Assembly (NCBI GenBank): GCA_964606885.1
Contig: CAZSHB010000004.1
Coordinates: 1 to 64,000 of the forward strand
Direction: 5' to 3'
DNA from: CAZSHB01 sp964606885
Lineage (GTDB): Bacteria; Babelota; Babeliae; Babelales; CAIQNR01
Length of the DNA: 64,000 nucleotides
Below, in pieces: positions 42,976 to 51,211 of the stretch (its first letter is position 1; the number at the start of each line of letters is the position of its first letter). Made by a program: the position numbers and the translations under genes. The notes under the pieces are model-generated. The model saw nothing but the letters and a program-made list of their open reading frames with translations, was not told where the DNA came from and did not search any database.

Positions 42976-44745
42976 ATGAAGAAACTACTACTCAGCGGAA
43001 TATGCTTACTAACTCACATAAGTTCGCCACTCTACGGAGCAAGTCGCGCTCAACAAGAATATGCTGCACAACTAGCTGCAGCACAAGCAATACTTGATCT
43101 TGCAGAACTTGATCTACTGATTCAAGCAGATAGAGACTTTTTTATTTCTATGATGCAAACCGAAAACATAAATAGAGAAGAGCAAATCGCGAGTGCTTTA
43201 AATAGGGATGAACGAACAGCTCTGAGTACCATAGCTCAAGCTCTTTTAGGTATGAATACAGAAAGAACTATTCAATTATCTGTAGCCGATAACGACACTA
43301 TAAGAACATATATCAACCCACCAAAAGCACCTTTCATTGCTGCTCCTGAAAAACCAATCTCTGGACCAAAAGAAGGTTCCCACGAATGGCACCTAGCAAT
43401 GCTACGAGAAGAGCTAAGAACCCGATTACATTCACTTGGTGCAGCAGCAAGAGATGTAACTATTGAAGCTTATGAAAAACTTCTTAAAGAAAAAGATGCT
43501 GCACTTAAAGCAATTCAGAAAAAAATAACTATGGCTTCTTCTAAAGATAAAAAGAAAGTTGAAGCGCAAAACGCATCTGAAAAGAGTGCTCTTAACGCAT
43601 TTGTACAAGAATTAAGAACTACACTCATCGACCTCAAAAATAAAGCTGGCCAAGCACTCACTCAAAACAGAATGCAAGAAAAAGCTGCACGCCCTATGGC
43701 TGCAGCACCAACATTAGAAAGAAAAGTAACAACTGATATTGATCGTTACTATGAACTAGAAGATGAAATAAACAACCTACCAAAAGAAAAATCAATAAAG
43801 AATCTCAAAAAATATGCCGCTCTTGTAACTGAAAAAGATGCCTTAGTAGCTAATAGCCCTAAACTACAACAACATGTAGCCAAAGAATCTGAAAAAGCAC
43901 TTGCCAGAATACAAGAACAAATAACAAGCATAAGAGCATCTATAACACCTCAGAATGTTATACCGGTTAGAAATACCATTATGAATATGGTATATAATTT
44001 GAATCCTGATTTTTTAGATTATCCAAAAGATGACAAAAAAGAACAAATCGATGACATGTTAAATAAAATGTTAGTTGATGAAGAAACGCTCATTATTAAT
44101 ACAAATATATCGATTGCCAACTTAAGAAGCATGCAAAACCTTTCTCCTGAACTTGATGTTCTTCGAAATATGTTGATTGTTTTCTTAGAGACAGGTTCTG
44201 AGCAACGTCCTGTAACAGGACAAGAAATATCAGGCTTGTTTGATATGGTAAACCAAAGATTATTTCCTGAAGAACAGATTAAAGTATTTAAGGAAGTAGT
44301 ACTTCAACAAAAACCTAAACAACCTCAGGTCGTTCCAAGTACACTAGAAAAATTACAAAATTCAACTACAACTATTCTTACTCTATTGACTCCGATAAAT
44401 CCATCCAACTTACCACTTCAAACAAGACTCGAACTTGCAACTCAAGTGGGTAACGCTATTGAGACTTTACAACGCGAATTAGCTCGAGAAAGTGAAATTG
44501 ATATTATGGCAAGCAATGCAGTTCTTGATCACATACAAAATACTCTTATAGTCTATCAAGATGATAATAACACTGTTAATGTGCCCTCAACAATTACTGC
44601 TCTTAACGGACTCAGAGCACTTACTCCTATTATGAATCTTGCGCGCGATCTGCTTATTGCACACTTGCGAATTACACTCAACCCAACTAGACCACAAATT
44701 GAAGATGCAATTACTACACTCAAAGTTCCACAAAACCGTCGCTAA
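42976..44745 (+). CDS. secreted coiled-coil protein, long paralogue (589 aa)
   Basis: The full-length family member has a signal peptide (MKKLLLSGICLLTHISSPLYGAS). A conserved N-terminal block runs to about residue 150. A coiled-coil region follows (about 160-310, KLLKEKDAALKAIQKKI ... VQELRTTLIDLKNKAGQ), then a domain ending at FPEEQIKVFKEVVL (about 450). An additional helical C-terminal domain, missing from the short copy, completes it (about 460-589). AGAGGGAA precedes the ATG, and a strong terminator follows. Secretion and helical structure are clear; function is unknown. Confidence 0.78.
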   Translation: MKKLLLSGICLLTHISSPLYGASRAQQEYAAQLAAAQAILDLAELDLLIQADRDFFISMMQTENINREEQIASALNRDERTALSTIAQALLGMNTERTIQLSVADNDTIRTYINPPKAPFIAAPEKPISGPKEGSHEWHLAMLREELRTRLHSLGAAARDVTIEAYEKLLKEKDAALKAIQKKITMASSKDKKKVEAQNASEKSALNAFVQELRTTLIDLKNKAGQALTQNRMQEKAARPMAAAPTLERKVTTDIDRYYELEDEINNLPKEKSIKNLKKYAALVTEKDALVANSPKLQQHVAKESEKALARIQEQITSIRASITPQNVIPVRNTIMNMVYNLNPDFLDYPKDDKKEQIDDMLNKMLVDEETLIINTNISIANLRSMQNLSPELDVLRNMLIVFLETGSEQRPVTGQEISGLFDMVNQRLFPEEQIKVFKEVVLQQKPKQPQVVPSTLEKLQNSTTTILTLLTPINPSNLPLQTRLELATQVGNAIETLQRELARESEIDIMASNAVLDHIQNTLIVYQDDNNTVNVPSTITALNGLRALTPIMNLARDLLIAHLRITLNPTRPQIEDAITTLKVPQNRR

Positions 44746-44761
44746 AATAGCTACAACAAAA

Positions 44762-44791
44762 AAAGGCTGTTCAATAAAAAGAACAGCCTTT
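44762..44791. terminator. bidirectional terminator
   Basis: AAAGGCTGTTC (44762-44772) and GAACAGCCTTT (44781-44791) form an 11-bp stem with an 8-base loop, flanked by A and T runs on both sides. It separates the long coiled-coil gene from the convergent YdjM-like gene and can serve both. Confidence 0.92.
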
Positions 44792-44825
44792 TTTTATAAC
44801 TTTGTTCTCTAGACAGATCGCTTAT

Positions 44826-45266
44826 TTAACCACGGTCCAACACAATATGGGACGCTGCACCAACGGCAAAAAAAAGCGCGCTAGAAAACAGCAGCACGCT
44901 GTACCCTGGAAACGATGCTAAGACGGCAAGCGCCACTAAAAAGGGAACGCTGGTAACAAACCACAACTTATGAAAAAGCCCACGATGGCGGGCAAGCACG
45001 GGTAATAATGCCAAAAAACTCATAATCACAAAAAGCTGCCAAATCTGTTTATAGGCAAGATAAATTAAAAACACGGTAAGCATCCGGTAAAAGATACTTT
45101 GTCCCTTGCTTTTAATATCAACATCGGGAAACAAAGAACCGAGCAAACAGATAACACCCCATTGCACTGCAACGAGCGGCGTAGCTTTAATATAATGGGT
45201 GATGGTAAAGTAAGTAATTGCGTAGGCAGCTGCACCACCTACCAGATGAACTCTATAGCCTGGCAT
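44826..45266 (-). CDS. YdjM/DUF457-like membrane-bound metal-dependent hydrolase
   Basis: The 146-aa protein has the arrangement of the LexA-binding, inner-membrane hydrolase family. It shows an early His (YRVHLVGGAAAY), LLGSLFPDVDIKSKGQ (PDxD), ARHRGLFHKLW (HRGxxH) and C-terminal SHIVLD. These residues are the likely metal ligands. It ends directly after HIVLDRG, shorter than most relatives. The start at 45266 is preferred: it follows GTGAG, gives MPGYRVHLVGG, and avoids a long overlap with spoIID. Family function is poorly known. Confidence 0.72.
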   Translation of the reverse strand: MPGYRVHLVGGAAAYAITYFTITHYIKATPLVAVQWGVICLLGSLFPDVDIKSKGQSIFYRMLTVFLIYLAYKQIWQLFVIMSFLALLPVLARHRGLFHKLWFVTSVPFLVALAVLASFPGYSVLLFSSALFFAVGAASHIVLDRG

Positions 45267-45351
45267 ACTCAATCTCACTTTTTTATTTTTTACAATGCAT
45301 CTTGCTAACAACACCCACCTACACTGAAATAATAGCGTTTCAGGTACTATT

Positions 45352-46494
45352 TTATTCAGGTGTTGTTTTTTCAACTAACATAAACTGCGTACCTGGGTAA
45401 TAAAACATCAAGATATCTTGATAATCCCAGCCTTCATCAACCATGGTTCGCGCTCCCCACTGACACAATCCTACATGGTGCCCATACCCGCGGCCAGTAA
45501 ATGTGACGGTTGCGCCCCGCTTGCTAATAGCATAGCAATGGCTCTTAATATCTTTAAGCGCCTTGTAGAGCTGTTGAGCCGTTAAAGTAATGGTATTTTT
45601 CTTCGTTTTGAGAGCAATTTTTTTAACAAGACCAGCATCATCATGATGATCTACATGAATATCTTTTATATCGTGAATCATCGCATCATGTACTTCTTGC
45701 ACGAGCTGGCGTAACTGCTCTAACGAATACGACGCAGACCATGAGTACAACTTACAAGTCTTACAATAGGTACACGCATAGTCACGCGCCAAATAGGGAG
45801 CTTTTTTAAAATCAACTAACTTTGCACTTTTTGCAGGAATAATACCGCCGCAACAACAATCAAACATCGCTAAGATTGGCTTACCGTTATACCCAAGAAA
45901 TACTCGTTCTGTTTCTTTAACTGCTTGGCGAATCACTGGGCAACCATGCGAGCCTGTGTACGTTTGATGATGATTAGTATTACGGATATGGTATGCAAGC
46001 TTTTTTTCGCGCGCAGTCAGTAATTGATACAACACATAACTACGGCTTGCAATGGCAAGTACCTTTTGTACCTCCAACGGCCAGCCAGGCCAACTTTCCG
46101 TTTTTAACACAGAAAATACGTATTCTTCTAAACCAACCACACTCATCAACAGCCAACTATTCTGACTACGCACTAACAGCAAACGACCATCATACGGTTG
46201 ACCATTAACAGCACATGCTTGCTTACCTAAGGGTTCAATCCACAACTGTGTGCGTTCAAAAAGACAGCTATTAATATGAATATTATTTTTATTAACTGAT
46301 ATATCAAATTCAAAAAAAGTGGCTTTAAGAGGAATCTCTTTTTTGGTCACGCCATCACGCACTACCATACCTTCAGGATTACTGATCACCCATGTTTGAC
46401 ATGTTGTTTCTTCTAGAAGAACACGCACAAAAACCGCATCTAACGATGACGTACCAAGTAAAAAAAGTAAGCCTATGTTATATAAAAATTTCAT
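45352..46494 (-). CDS. SpoIID/LytB-domain protein (peptidoglycan lytic transglycosylase-like)
   Basis: The 380-aa protein has a signal peptide (MKFLYNIGLLFLLGTSSLDA) and a SpoIID domain. The signatures are LLVRSQNSWLLMSVVGLEEYVFSVLKTESWPGWPLEVQKVLAIASRSYVL (with catalytic-type Glu in LEEYV and ASRSY), HQTYTG and GRGYGHHVGLCQWGARTMVDEGWDYQDILMFYYPGT at the end. SpoIID cleaves glycan strands during sporulation; homologues in non-spore-formers act on septal wall. A YCKTC cysteine pair after CCCGGI resembles the zinc-binding site of SpoIID. The start at 46494 puts the signal peptide first. Confidence 0.88.
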   Translation of the reverse strand: MKFLYNIGLLFLLGTSSLDAVFVRVLLEETTCQTWVISNPEGMVVRDGVTKKEIPLKATFFEFDISVNKNNIHINSCLFERTQLWIEPLGKQACAVNGQPYDGRLLLVRSQNSWLLMSVVGLEEYVFSVLKTESWPGWPLEVQKVLAIASRSYVLYQLLTAREKKLAYHIRNTNHHQTYTGSHGCPVIRQAVKETERVFLGYNGKPILAMFDCCCGGIIPAKSAKLVDFKKAPYLARDYACTYCKTCKLYSWSASYSLEQLRQLVQEVHDAMIHDIKDIHVDHHDDAGLVKKIALKTKKNTITLTAQQLYKALKDIKSHCYAISKRGATVTFTGRGYGHHVGLCQWGARTMVDEGWDYQDILMFYYPGTQFMLVEKTTPE

Positions 46495-47005
46495 GGGTAC
46501 GGAGTACATCAAGTATAGTTAAGGGAAGAGATATTTTTTTATCAACACCAAGATTAGCAAGACGATCTGCTTCTTGGTTATATTCACGCAAAACATGAGC
46601 GCATGTATAAGAAACTGATTCAAGACAAAGATTCGCAAGATCATACAACTGTCTTAGCTCATGCTTTTTAACGCGATACTCTTTGTTCATCTGTTTAATA
46701 AGCAACTCAGAATCGGAGATAATCTGCACGGTATCTTCTGGCTTTAATTCTTTTTTTAAAAGCAATAAACCAATAACAAGCGCCAAATACTCAGCTTCGT
46801 TATTCGTTTTAGTTCCAAGATAAAATCCTTTTTGCGCAAAGACCTGTTCATCTTTTTTAATAAAGATGCCAGCACCTGCAGGACCCGGGTTACCACGAGA
46901 AGCACCGTCAACTGAAATTCTCCAGAGTACGCCCTGTTCTAATTTTTGCTCTGGCACAAAGATATCTTTGATACATTCAAAGATAGAACGTTGCTTATGC
47001 GGCAC
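46478..47005 (-). CDS. ribonuclease HI-like protein
   Basis: The 175-aa protein cleaves RNA in RNA-DNA hybrids. The RNase H fold residues are visible: SVDGASRGNPGPAGAG (first Asp, D33), TKTNNEAEYLAL (Glu), QIISDSELLIKQMN (Asp) and REYNQEADRLANLG (last Asp). An N-terminal extension of about 25 residues precedes the domain. AGGAGG touches the ATG at 47011 but is six bases before the GTG at 47005, so GTG is the likely start. It overlaps the 3' end of the C4 zinc-ribbon gene, a pairing seen in many bacteria. Confidence 0.88.
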   Translation of the reverse strand: MPHKQRSIFECIKDIFVPEQKLEQGVLWRISVDGASRGNPGPAGAGIFIKKDEQVFAQKGFYLGTKTNNEAEYLALVIGLLLLKKELKPEDTVQIISDSELLIKQMNKEYRVKKHELRQLYDLANLCLESVSYTCAHVLREYNQEADRLANLGVDKKISLPLTILDVLRTHEIFI

Positions 47006-47726
47006 GTTCATCCTCCTGCATGCTGTGAGTATACAAGAGCCTAAAACAGCTTGGGCATGGTAGTAACTTTTTACGTTCAACTACCAACACTAAATCTTGT
47101 TGTCCTAACGGAGAAAAACATGCAGAGCACGATCCATTAGGATCCAATACTACAACCGGATTTGAAACTGAATGCTTCATACGCTCATAGAGTGACAACC
47201 ATTCTTGAGGCACGTTATCAATACGAGCAAGACGTTGTTCTTCGTGATGTTTAATCTGCTCTTCAGTTTTTGTAATCTGTTCTTCTAACGCTACTTCTTG
47301 TGCGTCTAAGGCAGCTAATGCTTCTTGTTGTTGTGCTTTAACTGCATCAGCTTTTTTTTGGATCGTTTCTAAAACGTTCCACGCATCCACTAACGATTGT
47401 TCAAGATTGTACTGTTGTTCTTTGTAATGATCAGCTTCTTTTTTAAGAGACTGGAATTCTTTGTTATTGGTGATGCCATGGAAACGTTCACGAATGGCTT
47501 TTTCTTGATCGGCATAACCGCGCATATCAAGTTCCAACTGATCCACCTGCTTTTTAGCAGCATGTGCCTGTTGTGCAACCGCTTCGTGTTCGTCTAAAAG
47601 GTCATTTTTTGTATCATAAAGATCGGCAAGTTCTTCTGCCGCGCGTCGTCGTTCTTGAAATAACGTGATGAGTTCTTGGTCAAACGAGACCAAATCGATG
47701 AACTGTTTGAATGGATTATGTTCCAT
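46995..47726 (-). CDS. coiled-coil protein with C4 zinc ribbon (DUF164 family)
   Basis: The 243-aa protein is almost entirely an antiparallel coiled coil (residues 15-175) ending in a zinc ribbon with CSAC ... CPSC (about residues 196-226), the layout of the CT398/DUF164 family. Such proteins interact with RNA polymerase sigma factor or flagellar/secretion ATPases in some species, but the role is not fixed. The C-terminal codons contain the ribosome binding site for the downstream RNase HI gene. Confidence 0.86.
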   Translation of the reverse strand: MEHNPFKQFIDLVSFDQELITLFQERRRAAEELADLYDTKNDLLDEHEAVAQQAHAAKKQVDQLELDMRGYADQEKAIRERFHGITNNKEFQSLKKEADHYKEQQYNLEQSLVDAWNVLETIQKKADAVKAQQQEALAALDAQEVALEEQITKTEEQIKHHEEQRLARIDNVPQEWLSLYERMKHSVSNPVVVLDPNGSCSACFSPLGQQDLVLVVERKKLLPCPSCFRLLYTHSMQEDERAA

Positions 47727-47758
47727 GTACTACCCTTTCTTGCGTTTAGTGCTTTATG

Positions 47759-47835
47759 TGGTGGGCCCACCAGGGCTTGAACCTGGGACCTCTCGGTTAT
47801 GAGCCGATTGCTCTGACCAGCTGAGCTATGGGCCC
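47759..47835 (-). tRNA. tRNA with CAU anticodon (Ile2 or Met), with encoded CCA
   Basis: The acceptor GGGCCCA/TGGGCCC pairs 47829-47835 with 47763-47769, discriminator A is at 47762 and CCA at 47759-47761. The D arm is GCTC/GAGC, the anticodon stem TCGG/CCGA has loop CTCATAA with CAT, and the T arm CCAGG/CCTGG has loop TTCAAGC. The body resembles tRNA-Ile(CAU), which would need lysidine modification to read AUA. The other CAU tRNA (26976) looks more like elongator Met. Confidence 0.9.
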
Positions 47836-47897
47836 TCTCTATAAACGCATCAGAGACAGGGTCTAAGATTAAAGCTTTTTTCCAGTATTGCAAGATC

Positions 47898-48902
47898 TCA
47901 AGCGCCTGCGTGCAGCAAGAAATCTCTAATACGGCAACTGTAGCCCCATTCGTTATCGTACCAGCCAAAAACCTTAATAAAATCACCATGTGCCGATGTT
48001 AATGCAGTATCAATAACAACCGAATGGCTATCCCCATTAAAATCACTTGATACCAGAGGAAGATCAGTCAAACTTATAATACCTTTCATACTGTTTGCCA
48101 TGGCTTTTTTTACCACTGTATGGAACTGGTCAACGGTGATAGGCGCCTTAGTTATACACCCAAGATCGATTAACGATACTTTTGCCACAGGCACACGTAA
48201 CGAACAGCCCATCAGTTTGCCGCTCAACTGTGGTAATACTTTTTCAACCACGTCCATAGCGCCCGTTGTCGTAGGTACAATATTAAGAGCTGCCGCACGA
48301 GATCTGCGCATATCGCCACGATCAACATCCAACAAAGCCTGATTATTAGTGTACGAATGCACGGTGGTCAAAGCTGCCTGGTGTATACCCACTGCCTGAT
48401 CAATCAACGCCAAAACCGGCGTCACCGCATTAGTAGTACAACTACCAAGCGATACAATCTTACCCTTTTTTGCACTGTACGAAGCCTGGTTAACACCCAT
48501 GATAATAATCTGATCAGCATCAGGAGATGGCGCTGTAATAATCACGCCACCCGCACCAGCAGCAATATGCTTTTGCGCGTCAGCTTTTTTAGTAAATTTT
48601 CCAGACGCATCTATAACCCAATCGATACCTTTCCACGCCACGTTGCTGATATCAGTTTCTGCGTATAACTCTACTGCAACGCCATTAATAAGCAGTGTGT
48701 GAGCATTTTTCAACTCTACATGGTGATTGTGGTACGTGCCCAAAATCGTGTCGTACATAATGCTATACGGAACATTTTCTTTTTTATCAGGACCAATATT
48801 AATAGCAACCAGTCTAATTTTTTTCTGAACTTCCGATTCTAGTAAAATACGAAGAATATTTTTACCAATTCTACCAAGCCCATTAAGAGCAACTCTTATC
48901 AT
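47898..48902 (-). CDS. gap: glyceraldehyde-3-phosphate dehydrogenase, type I
   Basis: The 334-aa glycolytic enzyme oxidises glyceraldehyde 3-phosphate with NAD+ and phosphate. It has the N-terminal Rossmann motif ALNGLGRIGKNILR and the active site SLGSCTTNAVTPVL with catalytic Cys (about residue 152). Other marks are VHSYTNNQALLDVD (catalytic His region), RRSRAAALNIVPTTTGA (phosphate site) and C-terminal WYDNEWGYSCR. Length and motifs are normal. No other glycolytic gene is adjacent; it runs into the nfo/phosphohexomutase group on the same strand. Confidence 0.96.
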   Translation of the reverse strand: MIRVALNGLGRIGKNILRILLESEVQKKIRLVAINIGPDKKENVPYSIMYDTILGTYHNHHVELKNAHTLLINGVAVELYAETDISNVAWKGIDWVIDASGKFTKKADAQKHIAAGAGGVIITAPSPDADQIIIMGVNQASYSAKKGKIVSLGSCTTNAVTPVLALIDQAVGIHQAALTTVHSYTNNQALLDVDRGDMRRSRAAALNIVPTTTGAMDVVEKVLPQLSGKLMGCSLRVPVAKVSLIDLGCITKAPITVDQFHTVVKKAMANSMKGIISLTDLPLVSSDFNGDSHSVVIDTALTSAHGDFIKVFGWYDNEWGYSCRIRDFLLHAGA

Positions 48903-48917
48903 ACTCGTTCCTTTTTA

Positions 48918-49763
48918 TTACTTCTTTTTTTTATCCCAACTACGCACTAAAGCAAGAAGTGTCTCTTCTTGTTCAGGGGTGACGGCAGGTAGTTCTAAGA
49001 TAACTCCTGCATGTTGCAACTTTGAATGATTCATAAACCGCTGCAACCCTTCAATACCTATCTTACCTTCACCAGGAATCATATGCTTATCGATCTTAGA
49101 TCCGCACGCATCATGAATATCATTAAGATGCAGCAACGTCACACGCTGGCACCCGATAGTGTCATCAATCACCTGCACAAAACGATCTAAGCCTTCTGGT
49201 GTACCAACATCATAGCCATACGAATAAGCATGCGCACTATCAATACAGAATTCTATTTTTTCAGGGTGATCAAGCAACACTAGTAACGCTTTAAAATCTT
49301 GTAAATCACCACCGATGGACATGCTACCATGCGCCGTATTTTCTAACATGATGGTCACGGGATTTTCTTTTTCCATAGCTCTATTAAGACAGCGCGCTAA
49401 AAGCTCTATGCCTTCTTCGCGCGTTTGGCATGATTTTGCTGAACCGGGGTGAATAATCATATGCGTAAAGCCAAGTGTTTGTGCAAGGGCCAACTCGCGT
49501 TTAAACACACGCCAGCCATTGTGTCGCTTACCTGCTAAGTTGATCCAATAAGAACCGTGTAAATAAACGTTGGTAAAATTTTTTTTAATAAGAGCAACCG
49601 ATTCTTCCAACTCTCCTGGAGCAAACGATACATAGGACGTGTCAGCCTGATGCACAAAGAAGCATTGCACTATGGAACTTTTTAATGCTTTTGCTCGTTC
49701 AAGCAGTGCAGGAAGCGTAGTAGTTAATCGTAAATGGAGTCCTATAGAGCGTTTTTTTACCAT
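48918..49763 (-). CDS. nfo: endonuclease IV (AP endonuclease)
   Basis: The 281-aa TIM-barrel enzyme cuts DNA at abasic sites using three zinc ions. The ligands can be followed: YLHGSYWINLA, MIIHPGS, IMLENTAHG, EFCIDSAHAYSYGYD, LLHLNDIHDACGSKIDKH and MIPGEGKIG. Length is normal. Its start overlaps the end of the phosphohexomutase gene by seven bases, and gap follows 15 bases downstream. Confidence 0.95.
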   Translation of the reverse strand: MVKKRSIGLHLRLTTTLPALLERAKALKSSIVQCFFVHQADTSYVSFAPGELEESVALIKKNFTNVYLHGSYWINLAGKRHNGWRVFKRELALAQTLGFTHMIIHPGSAKSCQTREEGIELLARCLNRAMEKENPVTIMLENTAHGSMSIGGDLQDFKALLVLLDHPEKIEFCIDSAHAYSYGYDVGTPEGLDRFVQVIDDTIGCQRVTLLHLNDIHDACGSKIDKHMIPGEGKIGIEGLQRFMNHSKLQHAGVILELPAVTPEQEETLLALVRSWDKKKK

Positions 49764-51160
49764 GTAATCTGCTGTTCTAAAAATTCTTTTGAAAAATACG
49801 GTTCTAATGATGTTACAAATTCCTGTTTTATCAACTCAAGGTCTTGCACGCTAGAAGCTTCAAAACGTAAGCAGATAACTGGTTGCGTATTTGATGCTCG
49901 CACGATACCCCAACCATACTCACGATCGATCCGCACGCCGTCTATAGTAGTTAATCGAACACCCATGCGATCCGCAAAGAAGTTCGTAACGCCTGTAATA
50001 ACCAAAGGTGCTTTATCAAGGGGGCAACTGATGCGCAGTTCGGGTGAGTTTTGTTTCTCAGGAAAGACTGATAGTAGCACAGCTAACAATTTTTGCGACG
50101 TTTCTGTGCGCTCAATAAGTCTTAAGGCAGCATAGATACCGTCATCAAAACCAAAATATCTATCATGGAAAAAGAAGTGGCAACTGAGTTCACCTGCAAC
50201 AAGCGCCGCATGCTGTTCCATTGCTTCTTTAATAAACGTACGCCCTGCTGGACAATGGTATAACGAACCACCCCACGCTTGTACAAGTTCAGTTAAACCA
50301 TTCGAACATTTTATTTCTGCTACTAGTGCTGCTTTTGGATGTGTTTCAAAAATTGGTTCTGCCATCACCGCTAACAGCTGGTCACCCGGTACTAACGATC
50401 CATTTGCACGTACCACACCCATACGATCACCATCCCCATCAAAGCCCATGCCATACTCAACATCATGTTGCTCAAGATACTGTGCCAACTCCTGCATATT
50501 CTCATGCACGGTAGGATCCGCTTCGTGTGTTCTTAAGGCAACATTTGGAACACCCGACAACACGACCGCATTATCCCAGCCCATCGCTTTACACAAATCA
50601 GGTACAACTGCTGCTGTTGCACCATTACCACAATCAAAAATAAACTTTTTCTTACTACCAGCAAGCGGCGCAAATAACGTCTTAAGATAAGCAATATATT
50701 CAGGCACCAGCGCATAACTACGCACAACACCAATATGCGTACTCGTGACAGATTTTTTTTCTAGAAAATACTGTTTTAAACGTTGTAAATCATCCCCACA
50801 AATAGCTTTTTTATGTAAGCATATTTTTAGACCGTTATATTCTGCAGGGTTATGAGAAGCAGTAATCATAATTGCCGCTTGTATGGGCAACCAATATTCT
50901 GAAAAGTAAGACACGGGCGTTGGCACTAATCCAATATCAATAACAGAGATCCCTGCTGCTACTAGCTCTTGTATCAGCAATCTTTTTATTACGGGCGAAT
51001 GATCACGCTCGTCCATAGCTATAGATACCGTTTTCACGTGCGTACCATGGGCATCAAAGTAATAAGCAAGTGCGCGCGCAAATAGTGGAACGTCAATAAG
51101 ACTAAAATCTTTCCCTACAATACCCCTAATATCGTACTTACGAAAAATATGATCTTGCAT
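49757..51160 (-). CDS. phosphomannomutase/phosphoglucomutase (AlgC/ManB type)
   Basis: The 467-aa alpha-D-phosphohexomutase moves phosphate between C1 and C6 of glucose or mannose. It supplies sugar nucleotides for polysaccharide or LPS. It has the phosphoserine loop TASHNPAEYNGLK, the metal loop DGDGDRMG, the sugar-binding loop GELSCHFFF (usual GEMSGH) and the C-terminal phosphate loop RASNTQPVICLRFEA. The N terminus FRKYDIRGIVG is typical. A Cys replaces the usual Gly in the sugar loop. It is divergent from sbcC. Confidence 0.93.
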   Translation of the reverse strand: MQDHIFRKYDIRGIVGKDFSLIDVPLFARALAYYFDAHGTHVKTVSIAMDERDHSPVIKRLLIQELVAAGISVIDIGLVPTPVSYFSEYWLPIQAAIMITASHNPAEYNGLKICLHKKAICGDDLQRLKQYFLEKKSVTSTHIGVVRSYALVPEYIAYLKTLFAPLAGSKKKFIFDCGNGATAAVVPDLCKAMGWDNAVVLSGVPNVALRTHEADPTVHENMQELAQYLEQHDVEYGMGFDGDGDRMGVVRANGSLVPGDQLLAVMAEPIFETHPKAALVAEIKCSNGLTELVQAWGGSLYHCPAGRTFIKEAMEQHAALVAGELSCHFFFHDRYFGFDDGIYAALRLIERTETSQKLLAVLLSVFPEKQNSPELRISCPLDKAPLVITGVTNFFADRMGVRLTTIDGVRIDREYGWGIVRASNTQPVICLRFEASSVQDLELIKQEFVTSLEPYFSKEFLEQQITW

Positions 51161-51211
51161 GATTTCTCCGCTATAGTATGTACAGCATTACTAAAAAAAT
51201 GAGGCACTTCT

